Assembly (NCBI RefSeq): GCF_008974245.1
Contig: NZ_BBZI01000007.1
Location: forward strand, 279,895 to 343,894
From: Streptomyces abyssomicinicus
GTDB lineage: Bacteria; Actinomycetota; Actinomycetes; Streptomycetales; Streptomycetaceae
Direction: 5' to 3'
Length of the DNA stretch: 64,000 nucleotides
The notes beneath the pieces were generated by a model. That model was not told where the DNA came from. It saw only the letters and a list, made by a program, of their open reading frames with translations, and made no database searches. How positions within the stretch are numbered: the first letter of the stretch is position 1; every line of letters begins with the position of its first letter. Position numbers and translations under genes: made by a program. Positions 35,668-44,551 of this stretch are shown here, one piece after another.

Positions 35668-37059
35668 ATGGCCGCCTTCCACTCGTCCGCGTTGGACGGA
35701 GTCGCCCTCAACCCGGCGCTGCCGACACCACTGCTTCTGCGCCTGCTCACCTTCGACGGCGATGACGGACCACCCCGTCACGCCCTGCAGAGGGCCGGGC
35801 TTCCCGAGCAGGCCGTCGCGGTGATCCTGGCTCACCCGAACCCGCGCGCCCGCGTCGACTTCGCGATGAGCGCCAGGACCGAGCCCGCGCAGCGGGCCCG
35901 GCTCGCGGATGACCCTTCCCCCAAGGTGCGGGCCGCTCTCGCGTACGGACCCGAGTGGCGCGAACCGCGTACGACAGTCGCACCACTGCCGGACGACGTG
36001 TGCGCCCGACTGCTCGACGACCCCGACCCTTCCGTACGGGCGGCCCTGCTGGACTCGCCCCATCTTGCGCCGTCGTTCGTCGCCTCGCTGGCCACGCACC
36101 GCGATCCGGCGGCGCGCCGGGGCGCGGCGCGTGCATGGGAGATCTTGATGCCGGGCGAGCGGTCGGCGCTGCTGGCCGACCCTGAACCCGAGGTGCGGCG
36201 GGCCGCCGCGCTGTGGGAGTGCCGACGGGACGCACGCGTCACCGCCGAACTCCTCCGCGATCCGACCTCCGCCGCCGAGGCGCTGCGACGTGGGCTCCTG
36301 CGCCGCGCCGACGCCGAGCGGTGCGTCGCCGAAGGGGCGCATCTGGCCGCCCTCGCGGAGAACCCGTCGTTGCCCGCCGACCTTGTGGAGCGGCTCGCTG
36401 TCGACCCCGACGACGCCGTACGGCTCGCGGTGTCCCTCAGGCCGGAGCTGGACGAGGCACGGCGCATGTCGATCGATTTCACGGTCGGGGACCTGGACAG
36501 GGGGGACGGCGTGTGGTGGGTACGAGAGGGGCTCGCCGACCTCGAGGTGCTGCGACGGGCCGCGGCCTCTGCCCACCCGCTGCTCCGGCGCGCCGCCGCC
36601 CAGAGTCCCCATTTGCCGCTCGACCTTCTGCGTCTGCTCGCACGCACCGAGGACCCGGTGGTGGAGAACCGCCTGGGCGTTCACCACCCCGACGCCTCGG
36701 AGGAGGTCCTGATGCGGGTGTACGCGCGGCTCGGTGGCACGTTCTCCGCCTGGATGGCAGAGACCCACCCCCGCTTCCCCCGCGAGGGCCTCGCCGCCCG
36801 CTACGCGGACCACCCGGACGGCAACTACCGTCGGCTGGCCGTCCGGGACCCGGCCGCCACGCCCGCCTTGATCGAACGGTTGAGCCACGACCCTGAGGTC
36901 TGGACGCGCCAGGCGGCGGCCGGAGATCCGCGCCTCCCGCTCCGCCGGCTCCGCGAGGCGCTCCATGTCGCCGAACTGGCCTTCAGCGCGGGTGGCAACC
37001 CGGCACTGCCCGAGGACGAGATGGCCGCCGTTCTGGACAGGGCCGGCATTTCCGCCTGA
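35668..37059 (+). CDS. LRV/HEAT-like repeat protein of unknown function
   Basis: 463 residues from ATG 35668 (GGGGGA upstream). Nearly the whole protein is built of ~22-26-residue helical units with the pattern L-A-x-D-P-(S/D)-x-x-V-R-x-A-(L/A)-A-x-(S/N)-P, e.g. LADDPSPKVRAALAYGP, LLDDPDPSVRAALLDSP, LLADPEPEVRRAAALWE, LAVDPDDAVRLAVSLRP, LSHDPEVWTRQAAAGDP. This resembles leucine-rich-repeat-variant (LRV) solenoids. It is soluble with no signal peptide. The gene sits alone between imperfect inverted repeats and between a LacI gene and its likely target, so it may be an inserted cassette. The function is unknown; a protein-binding scaffold is the natural guess. Confidence 0.78.
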   Translation: MAAFHSSALDGVALNPALPTPLLLRLLTFDGDDGPPRHALQRAGLPEQAVAVILAHPNPRARVDFAMSARTEPAQRARLADDPSPKVRAALAYGPEWREPRTTVAPLPDDVCARLLDDPDPSVRAALLDSPHLAPSFVASLATHRDPAARRGAARAWEILMPGERSALLADPEPEVRRAAALWECRRDARVTAELLRDPTSAAEALRRGLLRRADAERCVAEGAHLAALAENPSLPADLVERLAVDPDDAVRLAVSLRPELDEARRMSIDFTVGDLDRGDGVWWVREGLADLEVLRRAAASAHPLLRRAAAQSPHLPLDLLRLLARTEDPVVENRLGVHHPDASEEVLMRVYARLGGTFSAWMAETHPRFPREGLAARYADHPDGNYRRLAVRDPAATPALIERLSHDPEVWTRQAAAGDPRLPLRRLREALHVAELAFSAGGNPALPEDEMAAVLDRAGISA

Positions 37060-37198
37060 CCTCCGAGCACCGCTCGAGCACCACTGTCCGGCCCCGCGCC
37101 GCCGTCCGATGTGCGTCCGGGCAGAGCGCGGGCACGAGGGCTGTGATCGCCGATACAGCCGACGCCTACCCGACCAGCCACAGCCGGCCGTTCCCCGA

Positions 37199-37243
37199 TC
37201 CAACTTCAGTGGCAAACGGTCCAGCTTCGACGTCAGGGGACAG
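37199..37243. repeat. Right imperfect inverted repeat flanking the LRV gene
   Basis: Partner of 35461-35505 in opposite orientation, about 80% identical over 45 bases. It is followed by GGGCCTGAGGCCGGGCCTGA, weakly like the minisatellite unit. The remainder of 37060-37351 contains no gene. Confidence 0.55.
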
Positions 37244-37351
37244 CGGGCCTGAGGCCGGGCCTGACGGGGGCCCGGCCGGGAAACGCGCCGGCGGCGGTCA
37301 CCGGGGGGAACCCGGTGACCGCCGCCGCTGTCGCGGTGCCGTCGGACGGCG

Positions 37352-40144
37352 TCAGCCGAACGGAATCACCACCACGGAGGAGTCGGAGTTCGTCTGGAGC
37401 CTGGAGGTCGCGTTGCCGATCGCGCTCCAGACCTCCAGCCGGACCGTCCCGCCCCGCAGGTTGCCCAGCGTGCCGGTGGCGGACCTCAGACCGCGGGTCT
37501 GGTCGTAGCGCTCCCATCCCGCCACCGGGTCGGTGGCGAAGTAGTGGTACGTCTCCGTCCGGTCGAAGGTGCCGTCACCGGTCAGGTCGTAGCTGATCCG
37601 GGCCTGCTGGCCGAGACCGACCGCGGTGCCGGCGTCCACGGCCAGCCGGAAGGAGGTGGAACCGCCCGGGGTGAGCGTGCCGTTGACGCCCTTCACCTCG
37701 TAGACCAGCGGCTGGTACGGGGTGCCGTCACGGTTGGTCCCGCCCGCCGAGGCGACGGTGTCGCTGCCCGCCGAGCCGTCGGTGGCCGTGGTGAGGACGC
37801 CGCCGGTCCGCAGCCGGAAGGTGTTCCCCGACGCCGGGGGAGTGCCCGGATCGGTGCCCCCGGCCCCGGTCGCGGTCGCCGTGGAGCGCGCCGGGACGCT
37901 CAGCGTGCGGCCGTCGGAGAAGGTGACCGTCCGCGCGCTGGAGCCGTGGTTGTGCGCCACGTAGGTGCGGGTGCCGTTCTTGGCGAATACGGCGGAGGTC
38001 GGGATGTCACCGGTCACCGAGGTGTCCGGGGCGCCCGTCGAGTCCAGCCCGTACAGCCAGTGGTAGGTGTGCGCCTTGGACTCGCCGTCCTCCGGCGTGT
38101 AGTTGCCGTTCTGCGCGTCGAACTTGCCCTTGGCGGTGGCCGGGTCGGCCAGCGACTGGAACTCCCACAGGATGTCCCGCCACTCGACCGCGGGACCGCC
38201 GTTCTCCCGTTCCATCTCGGCCAGGTTGCGCCGGATGGCGTCCTTGTGGGCGCCCATGTGCAGGGCGTTGGCGGCCGTCACCGGGAGGGTGTTGATGCCG
38301 TGGATCTCCTCCGGGTTGGCGGTCCACCAGGTGGAGTACGCGCCGCCGCTGCCCCACACCATGCCGAGCGTGTCGTGGGTGTAGGAGGAGGGGAAGACCT
38401 GCTGGTCCTTGTCGAACCAGTACTGGGCGATGGCCTCGCTCTCCGTGGTGAGCAGGAAGATGCCGAGGTCGCGCAGCGAGGTGTCGCCGGTGGCCGAGCC
38501 GTAGAGGACCAGTGCGGCGCTCAGGTTGGTCGACTCCGAGGAGGACTCCTGGTTGTTGCCCGCCGCGAAGCCCTGGTGGCCGGAGGCCCAGCCGTGACCG
38601 GCGTAGACGTCGAAGCCGCGCAGGAACGGGAAGGCGCTGTCGGTGCGGCTCGGGTTGGCGGTGTCGCGGACCAGCGTCTTCACCATGCCGCCCCACGCCG
38701 AGTCGGCGGCCCACGACGGGTCGTACTGGGCGACGATCGCGGCGGCGTGGACGTAGTAGCCGTAGTGGAAGTGGTGGTCGTTGAGCTCGGTGTCGCTGCC
38801 GTACGAGGCCGGGTAACCGGTCAGGGTCTTCCAGTCCTTGTCGTACGAGAACTCGTTGGCGCCGCCGGCGGTGAACCAGTCCTGCAGCCTGCCCTTGATC
38901 AGGCCGAGCAGCTTGTCGCGGGTGGCCGTCTCACCGATCTGGTCGGAGATGGTGACCAGCTGGGCCAGCTTGCCCAGGGCCTTGCCCGTCCAGTACGTGT
39001 CCGTGGCCCCGGAGAACGGGTCCGAGGAGTTGGCGACCTCGTTCACGTAGGTGCGCAGCCGGGCCGTGTCCAGCGCGCTGCTCTTCGGGATCTGCGGCAG
39101 CGACGGGGCGGCCTTCATGGTGGTGCTGAAGGAGGCGCCCTCACGGACCTTCATCTGGCCGCGCGGCGAGACGTAGGTGTACGAGGTGAGCGCGTCGGAG
39201 GTGTACAGCCACTGGTGGCGGTACAGGGCCTGCAGGGTGCCGCGCTCGGTGCCCTCCTTGGCCTCCGTGGTCAGCGAGTACGTGGCCTTCACCGAGCCGG
39301 AGGAGTAGCTCCAGTCGGCCTTCGAACCGGTGACGAAGCTGAAGGCGTACTTGCGGAAGGTCGCCAGCGCGTCGGTGGACGGCAGCACGGCCAGGGAGAA
39401 GTAGTCCTTGCCGGCCAGCCCGGCCGTGATCTCCGTGCCCGAGACGTTCCAGTCCGCGCCCGTCGGGGCGAACAGCGCGTAGTGGTGGCCGCCCACGGTG
39501 ATGCCCAGGACGTTGCCCTGGTCGGAGAAGACCGACGGCGTCGAGGCCGTGCTGATCCGGGCGTTGCCGCCGGTGCCCTGCGCGTACACGAAGGGCAGGC
39601 CGTGGCCGATGGTGGTCCGCAGGGTGCGGGAGCCGTCGGACCAGTAGGGGGTGACCGTCCAGTCGGACCAGGCGTCCGCCTTGGTGTCCGGCGAGTTGAG
39701 CCCCGCCAGGCCGAGGGTCAGGTCCCGCTTGTGGGCGAACTCGTACTGCCGGCCCTCACCGACGATCGTGGCCGAGGTCGGGTAGCCGACCTCCAGACCG
39801 CCCGAGACTGCCTGGTAGGTGAGCGGGTGCCCGTACATCGGCGTCGAGTACGGGTTGTCGCCGTAACGCTGGAAGGCGAGCGAGGACCACCAGTCGTTGG
39901 TGGGCACCGGCTTGCCCTGTGCCGCAGCGGTCACCTTCGGCTTGACCGGGGTGCCGGTGTTGGTGGTGGGTCCGGACGTACCGGAAGGCCGGGTGTCGGA
40001 ATAACTTCCGGCACCCACGGGGACGGTGGCGGCCGCCGCGGGGGCCGCCGCCGGACCGAGTCCGACGGCGGCCAGCGACGCGGCCACGGCCAGCACGGAG
40101 GCCGGCCTTAAGGCCCGCAGGGGCCGCAGGGGGAGGGCTGGCAT
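37352..40144 (-). CDS. Secreted endo-beta-1,3-glucanase, GH81 with C-terminal carbohydrate-binding module (CBM56-like)
   Basis: 930 residues from ATG 40144 (AAGAGG eight bases upstream). A signal peptide ends around residue 38 (APAAAA). The GH81 core shows PVPTNDWWSSLAFQ near the N-terminus, LNDHHFHYGYYVHAAA (catalytic region), GHGWASGHQGFAAGNNQESS with the essential acidic residues, and WWTANPEEIHGINTLPV. The last ~140 residues (FRLRTGGVLTTATDG onward) form a beta-rich module like CBM56, which binds laminarin-type glucan. It attacks fungal or algal beta-1,3-glucan outside the cell. Two LacI-type boxes lie upstream. Confidence 0.92.
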   Translation of the reverse strand: MPALPLRPLRALRPASVLAVAASLAAVGLGPAAAPAAAATVPVGAGSYSDTRPSGTSGPTTNTGTPVKPKVTAAAQGKPVPTNDWWSSLAFQRYGDNPYSTPMYGHPLTYQAVSGGLEVGYPTSATIVGEGRQYEFAHKRDLTLGLAGLNSPDTKADAWSDWTVTPYWSDGSRTLRTTIGHGLPFVYAQGTGGNARISTASTPSVFSDQGNVLGITVGGHHYALFAPTGADWNVSGTEITAGLAGKDYFSLAVLPSTDALATFRKYAFSFVTGSKADWSYSSGSVKATYSLTTEAKEGTERGTLQALYRHQWLYTSDALTSYTYVSPRGQMKVREGASFSTTMKAAPSLPQIPKSSALDTARLRTYVNEVANSSDPFSGATDTYWTGKALGKLAQLVTISDQIGETATRDKLLGLIKGRLQDWFTAGGANEFSYDKDWKTLTGYPASYGSDTELNDHHFHYGYYVHAAAIVAQYDPSWAADSAWGGMVKTLVRDTANPSRTDSAFPFLRGFDVYAGHGWASGHQGFAAGNNQESSSESTNLSAALVLYGSATGDTSLRDLGIFLLTTESEAIAQYWFDKDQQVFPSSYTHDTLGMVWGSGGAYSTWWTANPEEIHGINTLPVTAANALHMGAHKDAIRRNLAEMERENGGPAVEWRDILWEFQSLADPATAKGKFDAQNGNYTPEDGESKAHTYHWLYGLDSTGAPDTSVTGDIPTSAVFAKNGTRTYVAHNHGSSARTVTFSDGRTLSVPARSTATATGAGGTDPGTPPASGNTFRLRTGGVLTTATDGSAGSDTVASAGGTNRDGTPYQPLVYEVKGVNGTLTPGGSTSFRLAVDAGTAVGLGQQARISYDLTGDGTFDRTETYHYFATDPVAGWERYDQTRGLRSATGTLGNLRGGTVRLEVWSAIGNATSRLQTNSDSSVVVIPFG

Positions 40145-40231
40145 GGAGGACACCTCTTGTCATCACGGGGGTGGCGGGGGGACGTGATGGAACGGGGGGG
40201 AAGGAGCGTTGGGACATCACCCGAGAGTTCA

Positions 40232-40243
40232 GAGAGCGCTCTC
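40232..40243. promoter_or_regulatory. LacI-type operator O1 of the GH81 gene
   Basis: GAGAGCGCTCTC, a perfect 12-bp palindrome immediately downstream of the predicted transcription start, so a bound repressor would block the promoter. Confidence 0.7.
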
Positions 40244-40254
40244 AAGTCGCGGGA

Positions 40255-40283
40255 AACGTAGGGCTCCGAGGGGTGGGTGTCAA
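40255..40283 (-). promoter_or_regulatory. GH81 promoter
   Basis: On the minus strand TTGACA (40283-40278), 17 bases, TACGTT (40260-40255). This is one of the best sigma-70-like matches in the window. The start would be near 40248. Confidence 0.65.
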
Positions 40284-40342
40284 CACCTGACGCACAGCCG
40301 GACGTCACCCGAGGGCTTCGCCACGGTCGCCGGCCGATCGTC

Positions 40343-40356
40343 TGAGAGCGCTCTCA
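40343..40356. promoter_or_regulatory. LacI-type operator O2
   Basis: TGAGAGCGCTCTCA, a perfect 14-bp palindrome sharing the O1 core and lying 111-113 bases away. It is just downstream of the FAD monooxygenase stop, so it more likely helps looping at the GH81 promoter than control of that gene. Confidence 0.65.
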
Positions 40357-40368
40357 GGCGGCGTTTCG

Positions 40369-41565
40369 TCACCGTTCGTACGACGGCAGCGCGATGTCCC
40401 CGGCCTTCGCGAACTGGGCGGCGAACAGGGACTTCATCGGCCAGCGGGTCATCTGCCGCATCGACAGGTCCCGCAGGCGGATGCCGAGCCGGCCCGAGGG
40501 GGCGAACCCCGCGGCGCCGCCGGGCGGAAGCTGCTGGGCCCGGTCGACGTACGGGCGCATCACCTCGTCGTACCGCCGGAACGCGACGCGGTGGTCGCCC
40601 CCGGCGGCCGCGATCTCCCCGGCCAGGACGTAGGCCCCGACCAGGGCGAGGCTGGTCCCGAGGCCGGTCAACGGCGAGGCGCAGTACCCGGCGTCGCCCA
40701 GCAGCGCCACCCGGCCCCGCGACCAGCTGTCGAGGAGGACCTGGTCCATCGAGTCGAGGAAGAAGTCCGGGGCGGTGCGCATGGCGCGCAGCAGGCGAGG
40801 GGTCTCCCAGCCGACGTGGGCGAAGCGCCGGGCCACGATCTCCCGCTGGGCGTCGACGTCGCGGCGGTCGTAGGCGATGGGTGCGGAGCGGAAGCTGAGA
40901 CCGGCCTTGATCTCGCCCGGCAGGCGCCCGGGCCGCGCTGACGCGACCAGGCCGCCGGGAGCGTTGTGCATCAGGTACCAGCCGTCGAGCTCCAGCTCGT
41001 CGGTGGCGGTGAACCAGGCGTTGTAGAGGCCGAGCGGCCGGACGAACCGTGCCTCGGGCCCGAAGGCCAGCGCGCGCACCACCGAGTGCGGCCCGTCCGC
41101 GCCGATCACCAGCCCGAACCGGCGCGGTGCGGCCTTCTCGAAGGAGACCGTGACGCCGTCCGAGTCCTGGGCCAGCTCCGTGACCGTGTCGTCGAAGAGG
41201 TACTCGGTGCCGGGCACGGTGGCCTCGTACAGCAGGCGGGCGAGATCGCCGCGGAGGATCTCGATCTCGGAGACGATCCCCTCGCCGCCGAAGGTGTCGG
41301 CGGGAACCCGGACGGTGACGCGGCCGGAGGCGTCCACGTTCGCGAGGCCCCGCTGGTCCACGCTCTCGGCCCTCGCCCGGTCCATCAGGCCCATCCGCTC
41401 GACGACGGTACGGCCGGCGCCGCGCAGATCCACGGTCTGCCCGCCCGGGCGGGGCTCCGGCGCGCGTTCCACGACGGTGACGGTGAAACCGCCCTTGCGT
41501 AGCCAGTACGCCAGGGCGGGGCCCGCGATGCCGGCACCGGACACGAGTATCTCGTTGTTCGTCAT
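40369..41565 (-). CDS. FAD-dependent monooxygenase (PHBH/TetX-like)
   Basis: 398 residues. Class A flavoprotein monooxygenase motifs: ILVSGAGIAGPALAYWLRKGG with VVERAPEPRPGGQTVDLRG (FAD Rossmann), FGLVIGADGPHSVVRAL (DG motif) and GRVALLGDAGYCASPLTGLG (GD motif). The nearest general type is TetX-like or aromatic hydroxylases acting on drugs or polyketides. It is divergent from a GntR-TetR hybrid regulator across a promoter with two GCACTAGTGC boxes, the usual layout of an inducible drug-detoxification or resistance unit; the ligand is unknown. There is no ribosome site before the ATG, so translation may be leaderless. Confidence 0.87.
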   Translation of the reverse strand: MTNNEILVSGAGIAGPALAYWLRKGGFTVTVVERAPEPRPGGQTVDLRGAGRTVVERMGLMDRARAESVDQRGLANVDASGRVTVRVPADTFGGEGIVSEIEILRGDLARLLYEATVPGTEYLFDDTVTELAQDSDGVTVSFEKAAPRRFGLVIGADGPHSVVRALAFGPEARFVRPLGLYNAWFTATDELELDGWYLMHNAPGGLVASARPGRLPGEIKAGLSFRSAPIAYDRRDVDAQREIVARRFAHVGWETPRLLRAMRTAPDFFLDSMDQVLLDSWSRGRVALLGDAGYCASPLTGLGTSLALVGAYVLAGEIAAAGGDHRVAFRRYDEVMRPYVDRAQQLPPGGAAGFAPSGRLGIRLRDLSMRQMTRWPMKSLFAAQFAKAGDIALPSYER

Positions 41566-41640
41566 GGCGGCGAATATACGCCGTACGCTCAATGTGTCGC
41601 AAGCGGTAAAAGCCTTGCTGGTGTGGGTCGTTGGCGTATT

Positions 41641-41654
41641 GCGCACTAGTGCGC
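41641..41654. promoter_or_regulatory. Operator box 1 for the GntR-TetR hybrid
   Basis: GCGCACTAGTGCGC, a perfect 14-bp palindrome between the divergent monooxygenase and regulator genes. The core GCACTAGTGC is repeated at 41724-41733. Confidence 0.65.
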
Positions 41655-41723
41655 TCAAGGTGGTCGGGCGGCGCTCCGGCGCGGATCCGCAGTCGACGCG
41701 GCTAGGATGGACCCCCTCGGAGT

Positions 41724-41733
41724 GCACTAGTGC
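41724..41733. promoter_or_regulatory. Operator box 2 for the GntR-TetR hybrid
   Basis: GCACTAGTGC just ahead of the regulator's ribosome site (GGAGGG, 41734-41739). Its centre is about 81 bases from that of box 1. TAGGAT at 41703-41708 is a possible -10 element between them. Confidence 0.6.
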
Positions 41734-41744
41734 GGAGGGTGTCC

Positions 41745-42764
41745 ATGGGTGAGCAGGCGGGACCGCGGTACAGCCGGATCGTCGCCGAACTCCGGCAGCG
41801 GATCGCGAGCGGCGAACTGGCGCCCGGCGAGCGCGTGCCCTCGACCCGGGAGATCACCAAGGAGTGGGGCGTCGCCATGGCCACCGCCACCAAGGTGCTC
41901 ACCGAGCTGCGCCACGAGGGCCTGGTGCGTGCCGTTCCCGGCGTCGGGACCGTGGTGGAGACCCCGGGCGGCCCCGGCCCGGCGCGCCCGGCCCGCGCCG
42001 CCGCCGCACTGCCGCGCCCCGTCGCGCCCGGCGCCGCGCAGCCTGCCGCGGGGGCGCTGACCCTGCCGCGGATCGTCGCCGCCGCGGTCGCCGTGGCCGA
42101 CGCGGAAGGGCTGGCCGCGGTGTCGATGCGCCGGGTGGCCGCCGAGCTCGGGGTGGCGACCATGTCGCTGTACCGTCATGTGGCCGACAAGGACGACCTG
42201 CTGACGCGGATGCTGGACACCGTGATCGCCCAGCATCCGCTGCCCGCCGAGCGGCCGGCGTACTGGCGTGAGGCGGTCGAGCTGGCGGCCCGGCAGCTCT
42301 GGACCGTCTTCCGCCGCCACCCCTGGCTGGCACCTGCCATGTCGGTGACCCGCCCTCAGATGCTCCTCGCGGGCATGCAGTACAGCGAGTGGATGCTCAC
42401 CACGATGCTCGGCGAGGGGCTGGACCCGCAGACCGCGTTCACCACGCATCTCACGCTGCTCAACCACGCCCGCGGCATCGCCGTCCACCTGGAGACGGAA
42501 CGGGAGGCCGAGGCGCACACCGGCCTCGACAACGAGGAGTGGCTGGACAGCCAGGAGGCCGCGTTCCAGCAGGTCATGGCCACCGGCCGGTTCCCCATGC
42601 TCTCCCTCGTCACCACGGGCGGTTACGACTTCGACCTCGACGCCCTGTTCGAGTTCGGGCTCCAGCGCCTCCTCGACGGCCTGGCGGCGTTCCTCACCGA
42701 GAAGGCGCGGGAGGCGAGGGAGGCCGAGGCGGCCGAGGAGACCGGGGCACGCCGGACGCCCTGA
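41745..42764 (+). CDS. Hybrid regulator: GntR winged helix fused to TetR-type domain
   Basis: 339 residues from ATG 41745 (GGAGGG upstream). The first ~70 residues are a GntR wHTH (YSRIVAELRQRIASGELAPG, STREITKEWGVAMATATKVL, HEGLVRAVPGVGTVV). After an Ala/Pro linker a complete TetR-type DNA-binding domain follows (TLPRIVAAAVAVADAEGLAA, MRRVAAELGVATMSLYRHVA) with a TetR_C helical ligand domain (LDPQTAFTTHLTLLNHARG). Both DNA-binding parts look intact, so one dimer might read a composite site. It probably controls the divergent monooxygenase through the GCACTAGTGC boxes. Confidence 0.88.
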   Translation: MGEQAGPRYSRIVAELRQRIASGELAPGERVPSTREITKEWGVAMATATKVLTELRHEGLVRAVPGVGTVVETPGGPGPARPARAAAALPRPVAPGAAQPAAGALTLPRIVAAAVAVADAEGLAAVSMRRVAAELGVATMSLYRHVADKDDLLTRMLDTVIAQHPLPAERPAYWREAVELAARQLWTVFRRHPWLAPAMSVTRPQMLLAGMQYSEWMLTTMLGEGLDPQTAFTTHLTLLNHARGIAVHLETEREAEAHTGLDNEEWLDSQEAAFQQVMATGRFPMLSLVTTGGYDFDLDALFEFGLQRLLDGLAAFLTEKAREAREAEAAEETGARRTP

Positions 42765-42791
42765 GGGGCGACCGGGTGCCGGCGGGCCTCC

Positions 42792-44285
42792 TCACGCCCC
42801 GGCGCCCTCGGGCGGGGCCGGCTCGTCGCTGCCCCGGTAGGAGAAGGCGGCGACCGCGAGTTGGCCCCGGGAGCAGGTGAGGCCGATCATGCGGCCGGTG
42901 AAGCCGCCCGCGGTCTCCGTCGACAGGTAGCGGCCGTCCAGCCTGCCCAGTGCGTGGAATCCCGCGCCGTCCACGACGCCGGCGACGATCTCGTCCGGCC
43001 CGGGGCCGTGGGAGAGGCCGGGGCCGGACGGCGGGCCGGTGCGCAGTTCGAGGGTGACGTCGGGACCGGCCTCGCGCTCCCCGAGCACCGCGCGGACCTC
43101 GCCGATCGTCGCCACGGCGCGTACCGCACCGTGACCGGCCTCCAGGGTGACGGCGTGCCGGGCGTCCACCCGCAGTTCCAGCCCGCCGGTGCCGCCGGAG
43201 ACGTCCAGGGTGGTCCGCGCCCGCATGGTCAGGTGCTGCTGACGGCGTCCCACGAACACCGGGTCGGCACCGGCGGCCGAGGTCAGCCGCCATCCTCCGC
43301 CTTCCGCCGGGCGCAGCACCTCGGCCGGGAACCTCTCCGCCGCCACCCAGGACAGCGGCAGGGCGGGCCCGGTCAGCTCCTCGGTCAGGGCGGCCGGCGC
43401 GTCCGGCTCGATCGGGTCTCCCAGGCGCGGCCAGCCGTCGTCGTCGAGGACGACCTCGCCGGCGTAGGTCTCACGGCCCAGCACGTGCCAGTGCGGCGTG
43501 CCGCCGAGGGCCCGCACGCCCAGGTAGACCATGGCCCAGCTGCCGTCCGGGCGCTGGACGAGATCCGCGTGCCCGGTGTTCTGCACCGTCGTGGCCAGGC
43601 TGCGGGCGGTCAGCAGCGGGTTGTCCGGGCAGGGCTCGAAGGGCCCGGCCGGGGACGGGCCCCGGGCGATGGTGACGGTGTGCCCGCGCTCGGTGCCGCC
43701 CTCGGCGATCAGCAGGTACCAGTGCTCGCCGATCCGGTACAGGTGAGGCGCCTCGGGGTACTTTCCGCCGGTGCCGCTCCACAACTGCCGCGGCTCCTCG
43801 AGGAGTTTGCCGGCGACGGGGTCGAGCTCCGCCTGCACGACCACCGAGCGCCCGGACGCGTCGGCGCCCGACCAGGTGACGAGGCAGGTGCCGTCCTGGT
43901 CCCAGGCGAGGTCGGGGTCGACACCGGGCGGGGCGTCGATCCAGACCGGGTCCGACCACGGCCCGGCCGGATCCTCGGCGGTCACCAGCAACAGGCCCGC
44001 GCGGTGGGTGTGGTTGGTGGTGATCATCCAGAACCGGCCGTCGTGGTGCCGCAGCGTCGGCGCGAAGACGCCGCCGGAGGGGCCGGCCCCGTTCACCGCG
44101 AGCTGCGAGGGACGGTCCAGCACGTTGCCGATCTGCCGCCAGGTCCGCAGGTCCTGCGAGCGGAACACCGGAACGCCGGGGGCGTACTCGAAACTGGAGC
44201 AGACCAGGTAGTAGCTGCTCCCCACCCGGCAGACACTGGGGTCGGGGTGGAACCCGGGAACGACGGGACGCTCCGGAAGTCGCAT
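42792..44285 (-). CDS. GH43-family glycosidase (beta-xylosidase / alpha-arabinofuranosidase type)
   Basis: 497 residues. The five-bladed propeller starts with PVVPGFHPDPSVCRVG, where Asp15 is the catalytic base, and continues FAPTLRHHDGRFWMITTNHT, DPDLAWDQDGTCLVTWSG, and GKYPEAPHLYRIGEHWYLLI, where the Glu of PEAPHLY is the acid. A C-terminal beta-sandwich (residues ~310-497) is typical of GH43 subfamilies 11/12. With no signal peptide it is cytoplasmic and acts on imported xylo- or arabino-oligosaccharides. TTGCG...CGCAA (44286-44304) at the start codon may be an operator. No sugar transporter is adjacent. Confidence 0.88.
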   Translation of the reverse strand: MRLPERPVVPGFHPDPSVCRVGSSYYLVCSSFEYAPGVPVFRSQDLRTWRQIGNVLDRPSQLAVNGAGPSGGVFAPTLRHHDGRFWMITTNHTHRAGLLLVTAEDPAGPWSDPVWIDAPPGVDPDLAWDQDGTCLVTWSGADASGRSVVVQAELDPVAGKLLEEPRQLWSGTGGKYPEAPHLYRIGEHWYLLIAEGGTERGHTVTIARGPSPAGPFEPCPDNPLLTARSLATTVQNTGHADLVQRPDGSWAMVYLGVRALGGTPHWHVLGRETYAGEVVLDDDGWPRLGDPIEPDAPAALTEELTGPALPLSWVAAERFPAEVLRPAEGGGWRLTSAAGADPVFVGRRQQHLTMRARTTLDVSGGTGGLELRVDARHAVTLEAGHGAVRAVATIGEVRAVLGEREAGPDVTLELRTGPPSGPGLSHGPGPDEIVAGVVDGAGFHALGRLDGRYLSTETAGGFTGRMIGLTCSRGQLAVAAFSYRGSDEPAPPEGAGA

Positions 44286-44420
44286 TTGCGCATGCCTTTC
44301 GCAAGGAGGGGCGGCGGAGTGGTGGACGGCGGGCGTTCGGCTGACGGGCCGAGTATTCGGCCTCGGGGGCCGCCGGTACAGCCCCCGGAGCCGAGGCGGC
44401 CGGATCCGTTCGCCCGGCGC

Positions 44421-44454
44421 GCGCGACGACGGCCGCGGCCCGCGACCGTCGCGC
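44421..44454 (-). terminator. Possible terminator after the amidinotransferase gene
   Basis: GCGCGACG (44421-44428) pairs with CGTCGCGC (44447-44454) around an 18-base GC-rich loop that is itself partly paired. The 266-base gap otherwise shows only the GH43 leader. Confidence 0.4.
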
Positions 44455-44551
44455 GGGGGCGGCGGCCGGCGGTCGGCCGGTGGACGGCGCCGCCCGGCCC
44501 GCGGTGCCCGGGACCCAGCCGGCGAGGTCGGCCGGCGTGCGCGGGCCGGGA

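Noticed and set aside
44286..44304. TTGCG...CGCAA operator at the GH43 start
   Set aside because: Only 5-bp arms with a nine-base spacer and no second copy; too weak to list as a separate site.
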